NCBI GenBank assembly: GCA_021397835.1
Contig: JAJFZO010000065.1
Coordinates: forward strand, 682,001-746,000
Direction: 5' to 3'
From: Moringa oleifera
Taxonomy: Eukaryota; Streptophyta; Magnoliopsida; Brassicales; Moringaceae
DNA length: 64,000 nt
Positions 13,314-25,787 of the stretch are shown in pieces. Every line of letters starts with the position of its first letter. The stretch's first letter is position 1. The position numbers and the translations under genes were made by a program. The notes under the pieces are model-generated. The model had not been told where the DNA came from. It searched no databases and saw nothing but the letters and a program-made list of their open reading frames with translations.

Positions 13314-15731
13314 TGCCTCGACATCCGCCAATGAGAGACCTTCACGTGACCCCGCTGGTGGTGCCTCCTTCCATGGACATGGAAGTCTCCGTTCACGCCG
13401 TGGAGAAGATTCTTAACGCAGCTTCAGGAACAAACGGATGCTCGAGGAGGCCCTGACTGACCCCTCGTACGCCCAGTCGGCTTCCTATCGGCCACTCGAG
13501 TTCATCGGCAAAGCGGCGCCGTCTCGCGGTAAGCATTCACATGTTCCTAGCTTATATCTGTCGCTGCTGCGCACCGCGAATGTCAGTACAGAGAAACTCG
13601 CGCGCGTTGCCATCAAGCATGGCCTTTATCGGTTTGTTAGGCACAATGCCAGCGCTCTTGATGAGAAGGTACTGGGTTTCTTTTCTGTTGTGGCCTAAAC
13701 GAAAAGAAAAATTAGATCTTTTTTCTTCTACTATTTAATTCGGAGTTATTCCTACTTGGCTTCGAGAGACAAATGGTACTGGAATGCTGTGTAATCATAA
13801 CCATTAACCCTAAGGTGTTTGTGGGAAAAGAAAAAGGGGGGGGGGGGGGGGGGGGGAGTTTTTTTTTTTTTTTTTTTTCTCTTTTCATTTTATTTTATTA
13901 TTATATTTTATTTTATTTTTTGCTTTTTCGGTTTTGCTGCTACATCCGCAAATTTTGGTTTGATGAGTTGCAACTGGTCGATTGTTGAGGGAAACTTGGA
14001 AAGAAAAGTAACTTTACTGTTATCAGAGCAAACTACATGATTTAGTTGTTTACTTTTGATAAAGGATTTGAGTGTTAAAACCTGTACAACAAAACATAAA
14101 ATGTAATTTGCCTGTACATATATGGGCAATATGGGTGGGAAGAAATTGTTTGCTTAATTCATGAAACTTTAGTCAGCATCTGAAAATTCATCAATGCAAA
14201 ATCATTATTAGCCAGATTCTTTAAGACCTGGAATATGAGGAGGGGAATTCATTCTCTTATATATCATTGAAACATCGGTTGAAATTTAAGAAAAGAAGGA
14301 GAAGAATTGTAAAGTGGGAAGACCAAAACTAAAGAAGAAAATTAAAGGGCTTGAAAGATTAAGAGGAACCTTAAAAAGCCAATGTGAAAGAAGATGATGT
14401 TCAAATTCATGATAGGTAAAGAAGAAAAGCAAACTCTAGCTCTACCAAATTAAACTATTAATGATGTGATTTAACCACTACCGGCTATACCTTAACATAT
14501 TTACATTTTTGTCATTTATTAAATATTGTTATGTGGCTCAACCAAACGTTAGTAACAAATTGTAAGTATGATGTTATAGATTATCAAATCCTCCTGGATA
14601 TGCTTATTGAGGGATTTTTATTATTTTATAGGTTATAGCGTTTTCTGAGGCAGTGAGTCAGGAGGAAGATACTGCTGTATATGGTGAGTCAGTGAAAGCA
14701 GGTTCTTCCGGATATTGCGGAGTCTGTACCTGCAGCTATTTATGTGGATGTCAATTTGGATCTTGAAAGATTATGGGTGGTTGGCAGCCACATTTCTCTT
14801 TACTCTGATATATCATTTCCCTTTTTCAGTATTTGCTAGTTTAGTATTTAAAATTAAGGCAGGCATTTGGTATATTTGCAGGTCTTTAGGGGTCTATTGG
14901 AGTCTATGTTTACACTTGAAGACTTGCAACCCCAACCAGTTACCCTACTGTTTCAATTGTGTCAAAAGCAAGGGAAGTAAGTGGATATCAAGCATAGTAA
15001 AAATGGGTCAAAAAAACATTGCAAGTGTAGTTGTAGATGGTAACTTCCTTGCTTCAGCTCTTCTGAGCAGAAGGAAATTGCAAAACTTAATGCTGCAAAG
15101 GCAGCTTTGCCTAAGTTATTGCAATCTGTTGGCACTCCTGGGATATCTGAACTCTTTGATGGAATGATGAGAATTTTGAGATTGAACCTGCAAAACAGAA
15201 ATTACATGACCTCGGTGGCAAAGAAGTGGCCCAAACCCACTTACAGGTAGGAACTGCTTTCCACAAAAATTAATGGTAAGGTGTGCATGTGATGAGAAAT
15301 TCTTTTGTTGCTCATATTAAATTTTGGGGGTTTATACTATTTACACATTTTGAGATTACTCATTTCTGATGAGAGATTGTTTTTATCCCCTTATACGAGA
15401 GTCACAAGTTAGCTTCAGAAGATCATAGAATGGAATTACTTCATGCATTCTATTGAACTCCTATGTTTCAAAATTGTATGTGACTTCTGAATAATTTAAC
15501 AATTCTGTGTTGTGAAAAATCCAATGGTTCTTGCCTCTTCTTGCTTTACCCTGCAGCATTGAGAACGATGAGGGCCTTCCACAAAAGAAGAAATTTGTTT
15601 CCTTGGTTAAAATAGCAACAGTAAATGGTGTGCTTTATATGCTGGGAGAAGAAAAATCCAGAGTAAAGAATGCAGAGAACTCTGCAGCTTCCTCAATGAC
15701 TTGGGCCTCAAGGGAAGCTAACTATGTATAA
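13314..15731 (+). pseudogene. RNase III-like (RTL2-type) pseudogene
   Basis: Similarity to plant RNase three-like proteins is clear but spread over different frames. MEVSVHAVEKILN begins near 13,380, then a shift precedes MLEEALTDPSY (13,438) and LEFIGKAA, with further shifts before LSLLRTANVSTEKLARVAIK (to 13,668). The next exon starts near 14,632 (VIAFSEAVSQEEDTAVYGES), shifts again near 14,700, and then a stretch before and after 14,900 reads VFRGLLESMFTLEDLQPQPV. A TAA interrupts the part before KNIASVVVDGNFLAS. The second dsRNA-binding domain ends at 15,541-15,731 (IENDEGLPQKKKFV, EEKSRVKNAENSAASS). RNase III catalytic positions are also lost: HPS became DPS, and the LEFxGDA motif became LEFIGKA. 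Intact members cleave dsRNA in the nucleus or cytoplasm. From memory the Arabidopsis homologue (At3g20420) is near the BE1 homologue, so this looks like a decayed syntenic neighbour. Confidence 0.85.
13836..13922. repeat. Poly-G / poly-T tract
   Basis: About twenty G residues are followed directly by a ~24-base T run and a T-rich tail, inside the first intron of the RNase III-like pseudogene. Such homopolymers are unstable, so the exact length here may be an assembly estimate. Confidence 0.9.
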
Positions 15732-16125
15732 TTCATGTTATGTGATCTTTGGCTGTAAGGCTTCTGCATCCACTTTGGTAAATGCCTCAAGTGGAGAAAA
15801 TGCCTTACAAGGGTCAACTTGATAATGTGGCAGCTACAGCCAGGAGACATGTAAATAATTTTGTTCTCTGCTCTTATTATAATGTCTCTTCAGTTTCACC
15901 TGGCATTTTTGAACTTGGAAAAAGACTGGCATTTTGCATTTTTGCTCATGTTCAGCTTCCATACCCATTTATTGATTGGTTGTTGGATGTAAGTCTACCT
16001 CAGAATGAAAAGATTGTCTTATTCCTGTTATTTCCTCTGGGGGAAAGTATTATAATAAGGCTTCACTACAATGAATAGAAATTCTTAGAGATATCTCAGT
16101 ACTCAATTCTTCAAGTCAAAGGAGT
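15732..16125. other. Spacer between RNase III-like pseudogene and GT61 gene
   Basis: Convergent 3' ends meet here. A short open stretch (15,782-16,078) has no recognisable similarity. It could be a remnant of the pseudogene's last exon or UTR. Confidence 0.4.
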
Positions 16126-18450
16126 TTAGTATCCAAGAATATCCATGGCCTGAACAAGGGTCTTTCTAAGCCTTCCCACGTTGATCTTTAGGTTTTGGCC
16201 ATCAATATAGACAGCCCTGGCAGCATAGTAGCCCTTCACGAATACAGACATTGGATCGGTAACCACTGGGTGATTTCTGCCATAGGTGTCAACCAGAGAG
16301 CTCTCTTCAGGTTCAATCTTGTACTCTAAGTACTGGAGACCCATTTCACTTGCCGGTGCACCATAGTAGGTGGTTGAAGCCCACTGTAGGCCCAGAGGTA
16401 CCACTTGAACGACCACTGCTCCTGCAGGCAAGAACACTTCATTTGTCATGCCTGCACCATGAGCTCCAACCATGACATTGCATGAGTTCACCAGCCCAGC
16501 AAATTCGTCCAAATTTGACGTGCCGTTGGGCCTGGCAACGATCACTCGAAAGCCTAGTTCTTCCATCATCTTCACCATCTCATCTTCATTCAAGAACCTT
16601 CTTGTATTGCGCCGAGATATAAGAAGCAACAATGGATTCTCAATGTCTGAAACATACTTCATTTTCAGGTTGTATGATTCTCTCAAAAACTGCCTGAAGT
16701 CAAACATGGAATAACCCCCTGGTATATCGCTGACGTTAAGGGCTAGATTGTCGTGATACTTGAGTCCTATAACAGCTCTTGGAAAGCAGTGTACACTACC
16801 ATTTGTGGCTGGATTTATAACTTCATACCGAGACAATTTTGTCAGAATCCGTTTATATTTTCTCACCCAGGAATCCTTGTAGTCAGTGATGACAAATCTT
16901 AGGTGGGATCGAAAATGGTGGCAAGTGATGAATAAAGGGATGACAACCTCATTGAATTCATGAAACAGGTTCCCTGTGAAGCCACCAGAGGAGAAGACCA
17001 CAGCTGGGACATCACTTGTAAATTGACAAGCTGGTGGGTTGGTGTTTCCATGCAGTATCTGCACAGGAGTGACAGCTTTCATGGCTGTTTCATCTTCTTT
17101 CCTGGCATACGGTTGAGCAAATCGCTTGACTTGAGTTTGATTTGATGGTATGTAAATTGCTAATTGACTGTTATCAATCCTCACTGGCTTGTTTGCAAGA
17201 CATACTTCTGAGTGAAGGTCAGAGTAGCAAGCAAATCCATGGGCTTCAAGCTCAGATACATGTTCTCCTGGTTCATTTAAGATAGAAAATCAGAGAAAAA
17301 GGAAACAAAAAGAAACGGAAACTAAAGAGGCGAGAATCTTCAGTTCGTGCATGAACTATGGAAAGAGAAGCTATAGATAAGAATGCTGAAGAAGAAAAGA
17401 GAACCTTTGACAAGCCTTCTTAATAGGAGCTCAGAGTCAACGGCTGCAACACTTTCATTCAATCTTCCGTTGCTGGTGCGACCTCTCCAATTTGACGACT
17501 GTTGCTTCCCTTTATTTTCAAGCAACTCAAATCAGCCATAACCAAGTTATTTTACCATACTAGAAACTATGAACAGAAATTACTTGAATTCTAAGACAAA
17601 GAAAGAAGATTACATGACTCAAACTGCTTGTCATTTGATTCCAAATATGCAAAATACAACGAAGCAACGAGAAGGAGACCGACAAATGAAGTTACAGCCA
17701 GCACCAGCTTTCGCGACTCCTTCCCCATGTTCTTTCAGCCTTCGAACAAAACCCATGAAAACAACCTTAATTCAGCAGAAGATTTTTAGTTGGATGGTCT
17801 TAATCTTTTCAAAAATCTCCATTTGGATTTCTTGAATCTTCAAAAACCCCTATTTGTCATGATGTAATACTTGTTAAAAATTGTTTCTCAGGCATATTTA
17901 ATTAACCATGTGATGTTGATCCAACAGCTGTACTTTAGAATTATTTTTTGGTAAGCCACTGTAAACTTCCATCTATGCATCATATAGGATATAGCTATTC
18001 ACTTACTTGTTTCGCTTCATTTCCTATATTTTGTGCATGCGTTTATATGTATATATTATGATTACATTGAGGAAACGGCCAAAAATGTCTAACACATGGT
18101 TTTTTGGTTTCTGGTGGCTAATTATATAAGCCCTCTGTCAGTTTTACAAAGAGCTTATATAGACTTTTAAATCTATTCTTGTTTTATGGTGCAGCTTGAC
18201 TAAGTTAAGGTCATTTTTGTAGCTCTGTTATTAAGATTCAAAATCCAAAAGATTTTACAGTGCTTTGGTTGTTGGTTTGAGGCAAAACCATTTTCTCCGT
18301 ATACCCTGTTTCTGTTATTTGTTGAATTCTGTCTTCCTCTCTATCCACTGATTCCATTACCTTCAGTTTTGTGCTTATTGGTAGTTGACTGTCGTCTTTG
18401 AAGAATAGCTCTTCAAGCCAACCTACTCCGACCACAAAGACAGCCACCAT
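16126..18450 (-). CDS. GT61 family glycosyltransferase (DUF563, beta-1,2-xylosyltransferase-like)
   Basis: Three exons on the minus strand: 18450-18361, 17525-17405 and 17267-16126. They total 1353 nt and encode 450 aa. The start at 18450 is the first ATG after an in-frame stop. It gives MVAVFVVGVGWLEELFF, a short cytosolic tail plus signal anchor typical of Golgi type II transferases. The stem region includes LLLRRLVKG joined to EHVSELEAHGF. The catalytic part carries CYSDLHSEVCLANKPVRID, the GGFTGNLFHEFNEVVIP block, DIPGGYSMFDFRQFLR, LISRRNTRRF and GAHGAGMTNEVFLPAGA, all hallmarks of plant GT61. Plant GT61 enzymes add xylose or arabinose to xylan or to N-glycans. This clade (At2g41640-like) has no firmly assigned acceptor, so substrate is left open. 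The exon-3 part is certain; exons 1 and 2 rest on phase agreement and family likeness. Confidence 0.88.
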
Positions 18451-20610
18451 TTTGACAAAATTAGACGACCGTTTGTCCAAGGCTCAAAGCTGTTAACATG
18501 TCCGGCCCAACCATACGAATGTTTGAAAGCCCATCGGAGCCTGCCATGAAAGTACCGTCTGTTCAGCATCAACATCCAGTTTCAAAGCCTCCATGCCTAA
18601 AAATCTATGAAGGGATACAGTTTTTTAATAAAACATTTACTAGAAAAGGAAAAAACAAACTATGGGTCGTTGCCTTTTCAATTATGTAACGGCTTATCTC
18701 TTAGACCAAAACCATGAACTATTGTAAAGGTGACAGTGGGTTCTAACCTGGAGGACAGTGTCTGAAAGTTGCAGGGAGAATATTCGGGGGTATCATGAAA
18801 GATAAGGATCCATGTAGGTAACTCTTCCAAGGACCCCAGCAGGACAGTGGAAATACGTCTGAAAGAAAACAAATAAAGGAAAAATGCCCTGGAAGCCTTC
18901 AATTCACACCACAGATCAAAAGTGGAAAAGGTGATCAACTTTTACATCCCAGAAAAAGGAAAACATCCAGCAAGATAATATCACGGGAACCAAACATGTA
19001 GTGAAAAGAAAATTCCAGGCAACAGAACCAACGGCCACATATATCAGCAGGGCTGGTGGAATAGCTCTTTTGAGGAAGACCATGCTCACTAAACTACAAA
19101 GGTTATCATCAAGGATTCTCTATGGGGATTTTACTAGCTGGTTATTTTTGTTTGTCATCAACTGACCATGACACTTGCAGGCAATGACATTTCTTTTTGA
19201 GGAATTGATTAAACCTTTCCTCAATATGAAAACAAAACTTGATACAATGCATCCATTAAGTTATCATCAAAGTTCATATGCAACCCAACAAGAACAAAAA
19301 AAAAAAAAAAGAGGATTGAAAAGAGAAGGGGAAGAAAGAACTTCAGGGTGGTAAACTTATTAAAACTTTAGATTCTCCTCACTCACCCGCAGAGAGGAAA
19401 AGATCCAAACTAAAACTTCTTGTGGGTATTTGTCTGTCACAATATACATTTTGTTCAATGATGGAGCCAGCTCTCACTTATCCTGCTCAGATTTTTTTGG
19501 GATTGGTGAACTAATGTATTGGTGACTTCACAAACTAAAGCTCTTGCATTTTGGTCAACAGAGAGTCGATGTTATCTTCCTGGATAAATCTATGTATTCA
19601 TCATTTTACTGGTGCACCTGTCACTTCTGTCTGGTCAGCTCAAATCGTATGCTAGTAAACTTCACCATGTTCCTAAATGCAAAATGGTATCAAGATTACT
19701 ACCATATGTGTGTGTATATATATACACACACACACACACAAATAGCATACCTAAAATATGCTTAACTCTATATAAGGTCTGCTTTACTAAAACAACTATA
19801 TAAAAGTGACCGAAATCTTAGTTGTCTAGCCAAAATAAGATGCACTAGAAGCTAGAGTTAAAATATCTGATGCAGTACATTTAGCCCATCATGAGTCAGT
19901 AGGTTGTGTAAGACAATACCTAATATGGATATGCAGACCCTAAAGTGTAAAGCAAGGAGAGAAGAGCAACCTTTAGAAAAAGTTTTAGCATCTTCAAGTG
20001 CTTCTATATTCTGAAATTAAATAGTACAATAAAGTATCAAATGTGGATGTTCTGTCTTTAGTTCCTTGTGGGTCCTTTTGGCCGGTCAATAAAAAGCAAG
20101 ACTGAATTTCAAGTAAGTAAATTCTGATCTTCTGTTTGGTTTTCTGTGAAAACTGTAATCCGAATCTTTTACCATTAATTCTCTAGAAGAATGCATATAA
20201 ATAGAAAATTAATGATCTCAATATGCAGCTCTCTCTCTCTCTCTCACACACACAAACACACATGCGCGCGCACACATACACACATATATATATATACATG
20301 TAAAGAACAGAGAACGTCAGTGAACTATATATAGATCTTGTCTACATTCATACTGCAGTCCAACACTACTTATATATGTGATACTTAATGACACTTCAAT
20401 GTCAAATATTGTATGAAGTGTCTCACTAGACTCGTGAAGATCACCTACTGTAAAGCTGGAACAGATGCAAACTAATATTAAACTTAAGCACAGCCACTAC
20501 TAGAGGTTGCCAACTTAAGTCTCTAAAAAAAACTCGATAATAGATGGAAATGGTAAAATACCCCTCCCTTCCAACTATATTACCCCAAAACCAATGATGC
20601 CAGACTAAAA
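18451..20610. other. Promoter of GT61 gene and spacer with microsatellites
   Basis: No gene is recognised. The segment next to 18,451 should contain the GT61 promoter. A palindromic TGTGTGTATATATATACACACA-type repeat lies at about 19,709-19,740. A compound CT/CA/GC/TA microsatellite lies at 20,228-20,300. Short open stretches at 18,500-18,940 and 19,540-19,800 have no family signal. Confidence 0.45.
20228..20300. repeat. Compound microsatellite (CT)n(CA)n(CG)n(CA)n(TA)n
   Basis: The run CTCTCT... passes into CACACA, then GCGCGC, CACACATA and finally TATATA. It is a plain simple-sequence repeat in intergenic DNA. Confidence 0.9.
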
Positions 20611-20622
20611 GTGTTGATTATG

Positions 20623-21204
20623 CTAAGAACTTTCAAAAGCTCTTTGATAAAAACCATGAATCCTGTTCCAAGACTCTTCTCTTTGTATCTTCAATTGCTT
20701 GTAGAAGTTCCCAATGAACGACTCAGCTTTGGTATACAACTCTTGCCCACTAAGTGCTCCAACTTCTTCTTCCTCCTCTTCATACTCCACAGCAAAATCC
20801 TCTGCTTCTGTCTCCCCACCCCCTATGAAGAAAAGACTAGGCATTGAGGGACATTTTTTCACCTTATCAACCTTGGTAGTGCCCACAATCTTCCCAGATG
20901 CAGAATTCTCAACAACCTTAACTTTCTTCTCATTACATGGAGGGGCATCAGCCTTAGTCTCAGGACAGGTGTCTAGGGTTGTTAAAGATTTTGCTGCAAC
21001 ACAAGAAACATAATGTTTCTTGTCCTCTGAGGGCTTGGAGAACCCTGAGAGAAGACCAGCTTCAGCTCCTAGAACTATGATGAGGATATTGATGACAAAG
21101 TAGAGATAAGTAGACCTCAAAGAGGTGGACAAGATGGGTGTTATTAAGAGAAGTGCAGCTACCAGAGACAGCATTAGGACTTGGGATTTGTTGAACTTGC
21201 TCAT
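20623..21204 (-). CDS. DUF4408/DUF761 domain protein
   Basis: An intronless frame of 193 aa with ATG at 21204. Residues 10-27 (VLMLSLVAALLLITPILS) and 33-50 (YLYFVINILIIVLGAEAG) are two hydrophobic segments separated by a short loop, matching the DUF4408 membrane module. The middle is Lys/Ser-rich. A run of Glu residues sits near 140-148. The end, TKAESFIGNFYKQLKIQRE followed by ESWNRIHGFYQRAF, is the DUF761 C-terminal motif (E.FI..F..QL..QR). Genes of this plant-specific family are small, single-exon and often stress- or hormone-responsive; molecular function is unknown. On the minus strand a CTATATATATATATGT element lies 100-110 bases upstream, beside a (GA)n run at 21,317-21,340, and may be the TATA region. 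Confidence 0.85.
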   Translation of the reverse strand: MSKFNKSQVLMLSLVAALLLITPILSTSLRSTYLYFVINILIIVLGAEAGLLSGFSKPSEDKKHYVSCVAAKSLTTLDTCPETKADAPPCNEKKVKVVENSASGKIVGTTKVDKVKKCPSMPSLFFIGGGETEAEDFAVEYEEEEEEVGALSGQELYTKAESFIGNFYKQLKIQREESWNRIHGFYQRAFESS

Positions 21205-21303
21205 GATGGCTTATGTTTGTTGAGCGAAATGGAGATGAAGCAGAGTGGTGAAAAGTTTGGGAATGGGAGTTTGTGGCAGTAGTGATCAAGAACAAGCTTG
21301 TAA

Positions 21304-21336
<33 letters not shown>

Positions 21337-24330
21337 AAAGAGTTGATAGATGGAAGTTGTCATGTACTGTTTGAGCATCTCTACCAATATTAAGAGTTGA
21401 CAAAAGTACAAGAGAGAGATCTTTGACAAGAGTTTGACGAATTTTTTTTAATGGCAGGAGCCATACCATATATAACATTTATCTTGATCAAAGCTATATT
21501 TTCAATTAAACATTTCAGAGCTGAGCAGCTTGAATAAATTCTGGTGCTTCAAAGTGAGAATAGAAAAGTTTTCCATGTAGACTTAAGGAGCGTACACATC
21601 TTCCATTTATGGCATCGGTAAGCATTTTGCAATTTCTCATTAGAAGTAGCCATGCTTCATTATCAATTTGAAAGAAAGTGAGTTAACTATATCAAAGGAA
21701 AACCCACTTGAGAAATGATTTAGAACTAATAAGGTAATTTCATCTTTATAGAACTCCAATAAGCGTTATGTAATAGAAAAATCAGAAGTCATTTTGGCAG
21801 AGCAGTGCATGTAAAAGGAAGAAGAAATGGACAAACTGTAAATGGGAAGGAACAACAAAAAGCATTACAGCTAGCAAATAAGTTTATGAACAAGAGAACA
21901 TGCAGGAGGGAGGACTGGCATCTAATTGGACAATGCTTGATAAGGTCGGCGGAAGCATATTCCTATTCACTCACTTTTTCCATTTGTTGTATTCTCTGTT
22001 TTATATCCATAGTTATACGGCTTTGTTCTCTGTTTTCACATAAACTTCCAGTTTCCTAGTCACTAAAGTAGGCGTTGCATACATTTAGGGCCTCCGATCT
22101 GAGTCCCACCAGGGTGCTTTGTCCTTACAGATTGAATCTTTCACTTTGGACCCCTTAGAATCTTTCCCCCCAACTACTGTAGTCCCACACTACCACTAGT
22201 GTCAGTGCGCAATGGGTCCCGCTACATGGCCCAAATTGCTTCTTAAAGTCTTACATAGCCAGAAATGTATCTTAGCCAAGCAATACGTTTGCACCCACGT
22301 CTTGAGCAGAAACATAAAGCATGTCTCCCTGTCAAGCTAAGCTTTTCCTGTTACCAATTTGTATTTTGATTCCTAGGTGCATTTTGATTTAGGGCCCAAG
22401 AAAAGCTTTATCAACCAAATAAAAGTGCAGGCATTTTCACTTTCCAATTTGCGCTTTGTGGCAAGAATACGCTCTAGATGTTTCTAGCTTAAGTTTATCC
22501 ATGGAGTCTAAAAGCTACCTCGCACTTTTTCTCTCTCCAGGATTTGAACATTTTGGATAACCTCAGTGGATGGCAAAACTAAACTACTCAAATATGTTGT
22601 AGCATGGATCAGAGGAAACTCTGGTCCCTCAGCAGACATCATCTATGATGCATACGCAATCAAGCATATCACTAGGAGCCCTTGTTAAAGATTCCCCCGA
22701 TCTTTATCGGGAAATAAGCTATCTACACCGTGAATTATTCCTTTTCTACTTTGGCGGATTTACAGTACACTGCAACTTGCCCATGGCTGCCTACAGCATA
22801 GAGATTCCTTATCCTCTGAGCCAACGAAGTTTACCAGCTGATCCCGACAGTTGCTTTCCCTTAAGCATTGCAATGGTCAGTTTTGTCCCTTTAAACTCAA
22901 CTTGCTTTAAAGTAATTACTATGAGGTTATACTCCTCTGAAACCTAAGTGCACTTAGGTTTTAGCCTATGATCATAAATGAACTAGATTCTAAGTCACTT
23001 GAAAGAGACTTGTGAAAACTAGCTTCGTTCAAATCCAGCTCGTGAATTTTTGTGAACCATTTTTCTAGTACAGGCTATATTGCCAACCATGCCAATTGCT
23101 GTTGTAGGAAAATCTCAGAAGATTGCTTGTAGTGTTGAAATGGTAAATCTTCACCCCTCACACCACTACTCATCCCATTTATCAAGTGAAGAAAATTTCA
23201 GCATCATCTAGATCAAGCAAATAAGTTTAATAGAATAAAATCGGTGTCATTTCTATATTATGTACAACTTCAAATTCATCAAATAAAGCAATCCTTTGAA
23301 GATATGTATCATACTATAATCAGTGGAAATGGACGGATGTCATAGACTCACAATAAAATATGAAGGCACAGCCTGAGATCATCCAAAGTGGTGGTGCTTA
23401 AATCATGCTCTTGGGCAGCTGCAGAAGGCGTAAATCAAAAATGAGGTGTGATATGTCCTGTGGAGCAGCAGGTTGGCAGTAAATAGGAAATGTAGCTAGC
23501 ACGCTTTAAAAGAAAAGGAGTCTTTGTCCTGGCACACACTCGTTGTAGGACAGCGAAGGCAGTGGAAAGTTAGCATGAAGGATTGAAACTACCTCAAAAG
23601 CTAATAGAAAATGTCACCATAAATCATCAGTGCACCATTTTGGTTATTTTATATGAAACCTACTCCCTTGCTGTCCTAGAAATAATATGTGAGATAACCG
23701 TAATGAAGTAGCTAGCAGCAGGAGAAAGAGCATCAAGGTACTCAAGAGGATAGGCATACGAAAAATTATGGGAATTACAACAACACAAGATTTTGAATGA
23801 TGCTTGCAGATAGCAGGGGCAGCACAACCAATTATATTCAACAGTACCTCTCTGCCAATTGCTAAAGTGATTCACTAGCCATTGAATTAATTCACATGTA
23901 CTTCAAAGAAATGTAAGATATATCACATTCATACCATTGATGGTTTCTCTTTATGCATTAACTTACAGCAACTGAAAAATAACACATATTCGCCATTTGC
24001 CTTCATATGGTAGTTCCCATAAGAAACAGAACAGCAGAGTTATGAGAATGATAGAACAAGCAATCAATTTAAAATCCCATGACTAAAATCTTAGAGTCGA
24101 TCAGGTTCAAATGAACAAACAAAATGAAAAATTATGAATTCACATCTGTCATATTGAAATCATTACATCTTCATAGGTATATATATGCGTAAATATAGAG
24201 AATATTGTCAAAAATATCAACTTTGGACAAGTGAAAAGAATGTGCTCACCATTTTCTCAAATACAGTCTTGTATGAAATGTGAAAGAACACTGATGACTA
24301 GAAGGAATAAATAGGATACACACTTACCAT
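21205..24330. other. Long spacer without a recognised gene
   Basis: After the DUF4408 promoter, scattered open stretches occur (for example 21,805-22,059, 22,645-22,947 and 23,644-23,875). None shows a family signature or splice structure I can defend. The stretch at 22,080-22,210 repeats AGTCCCAC-like words. Treat as intergenic, possibly with 3' UTR of the unrecognised exons that follow. Confidence 0.35.
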
Positions 24331-24344
24331 CAAACTTCTTGCCA

Positions 24345-25787
24345 TCAACAGCTTCAAAAATGTGTTCATCAATAAACTAAGAGACATTGTTGACATTGTA
24401 ACCCTCTCTGTCATGAAAGCACCACGTTAGGGAGCTGACCTACATTAAGATCATTCTGTGCAATGAATTACCAAGTTAAAGTATAAACTTGTCCTAATAC
24501 TTGAGTCTACGGGTGAAAAACAAGCAAGTAGCCAGGCATATATGTAAGCCTAGGCCAAGGAGCACTCGAAAATGTAACATATAATATGTGTGGAAGATTG
24601 ACATGAAACTAGTTAATGTTTAGCATACTGTGTGGATTCTGTTTCACCCAAAGGCGCAGAGGAAAAGCATCCACAAACTAAACATACAAAAAATAATACA
24701 AGGATTAAGGCATTCAAAGGCACATAAATCTTATCAGAGATGTAGACGTACCTAATCACCGTGCATCACCTGTTCCCCATGCAGAGGGTTCCAGTAAGTA
24801 CTTATTACGATGGTCATCATGCATGGCTTGCACATGACCAAAAATTGTAAACATATTACCTATTTTGTGATCCCTCGTTGCGTCAATGTTGAAGCTCAAT
24901 GTTAACCGACAAAAATTTCAAAGAACAACAAGAAGCCCCTGAACATAAGAGTGAAAACGCAAAAGTACTAAAGCTCATTATTCAATAGAAGTTTTGATGG
25001 TAATACCTAATACATCTTCCAACAGCAGCTCAACTGATCCCACCAGCAATCTTACATGCTCGGAATGCACGGCATTGACCCTCACGGAGTAAATTTTCAC
25101 CAACTCAGCTTCAGATTGTGCAACTTGCCTGTTACAAAATTCATTAACCTAAAAACATGATGAGGCCAATGCAGATCTTCCACTAAAAGATGTTCATGAA
25201 GGGAAGTTATTAACTGTTTCTGCAGCATTGTTCGCTGCATCAACTTTAAGGATCTCACCAAGAATGTCGATAAGCTTCAGCTCCAAACAGTTTTTCTGAC
25301 TTATTTTCTGCCTTAAGCAAAAAGTATAGTTCATCGCAACCAAAATGTGTTTAGAAGTCCACAAATTAAAACAAGACAATTGAGTAAAAAAAGAAATTAG
25401 TATATTCAATTCTCTAACCAGAAAGAAAGAGAAAAAGAAAGAGAAGCAAAATTTTAACCAAAAAGAAGAGATGAAACCAGAAGTCGTACATTTTTCAGGA
25501 GAGCATAGTCGCAATAAGGAAAGATACCACTAAACTGGAGAAAAACGTCAGACTTATTTATACCTACGACACGCGCGCGCACGAACAAAATCAGAGATAT
25601 ATTTATGGATCAATAGAGAGCGACGGAAAAGATAGTACAACTGCCTACTAGCGAGTTTGAGCAGTTTTGCAACAAACGGAGCAGTGAAAGCTCCCTTTTT
25701 TGCTAAGACAGTGACTGTAGAAAGAGGAGGCACCTTCGAGTCCAATAAAAGGGATAGCATGGAAACGACGATGCTGAAGGCAACCAT
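24345..25787 (-). other. Unrecognised candidate gene or pseudogene (several plausible exons)
   Basis: Several short segments read well on the minus strand but I do not recognise the family. From 25787 an ATG opens MVAFSIVVSMLSLLLDSKVP, a likely hydrophobic or signal N-terminus, continuing to about 25,645. A piece at 25307-~25,210 reads ISQKNCLELKLIDILGEILK then VDAANNAAETV. Segment 25128-25007 reads QVAQSEAELVKIYSVRVNAV then HSEHVRLLVGSVELLLEDVL, and ends at a GTATTA donor in phase 1. The segment after a CAAG acceptor (~24,823-24,775) reads MHDDHRNKYLLEPSAWGTG and joins to the former in phase. Near 24,650 FVDAFPLRLWVKQNPHS is open, and near 24,370 FIDEHIFEAVDGKKFD is followed by GTAAG. I could not connect all of them in one frame, so it may be a degraded gene. 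Boundaries are approximate. Confidence 0.3.

Noticed and set aside
22645..22947. A 100-codon open stretch as a gene
   Set aside because: No similarity, no promoter or splice context, and composition like the spacer.
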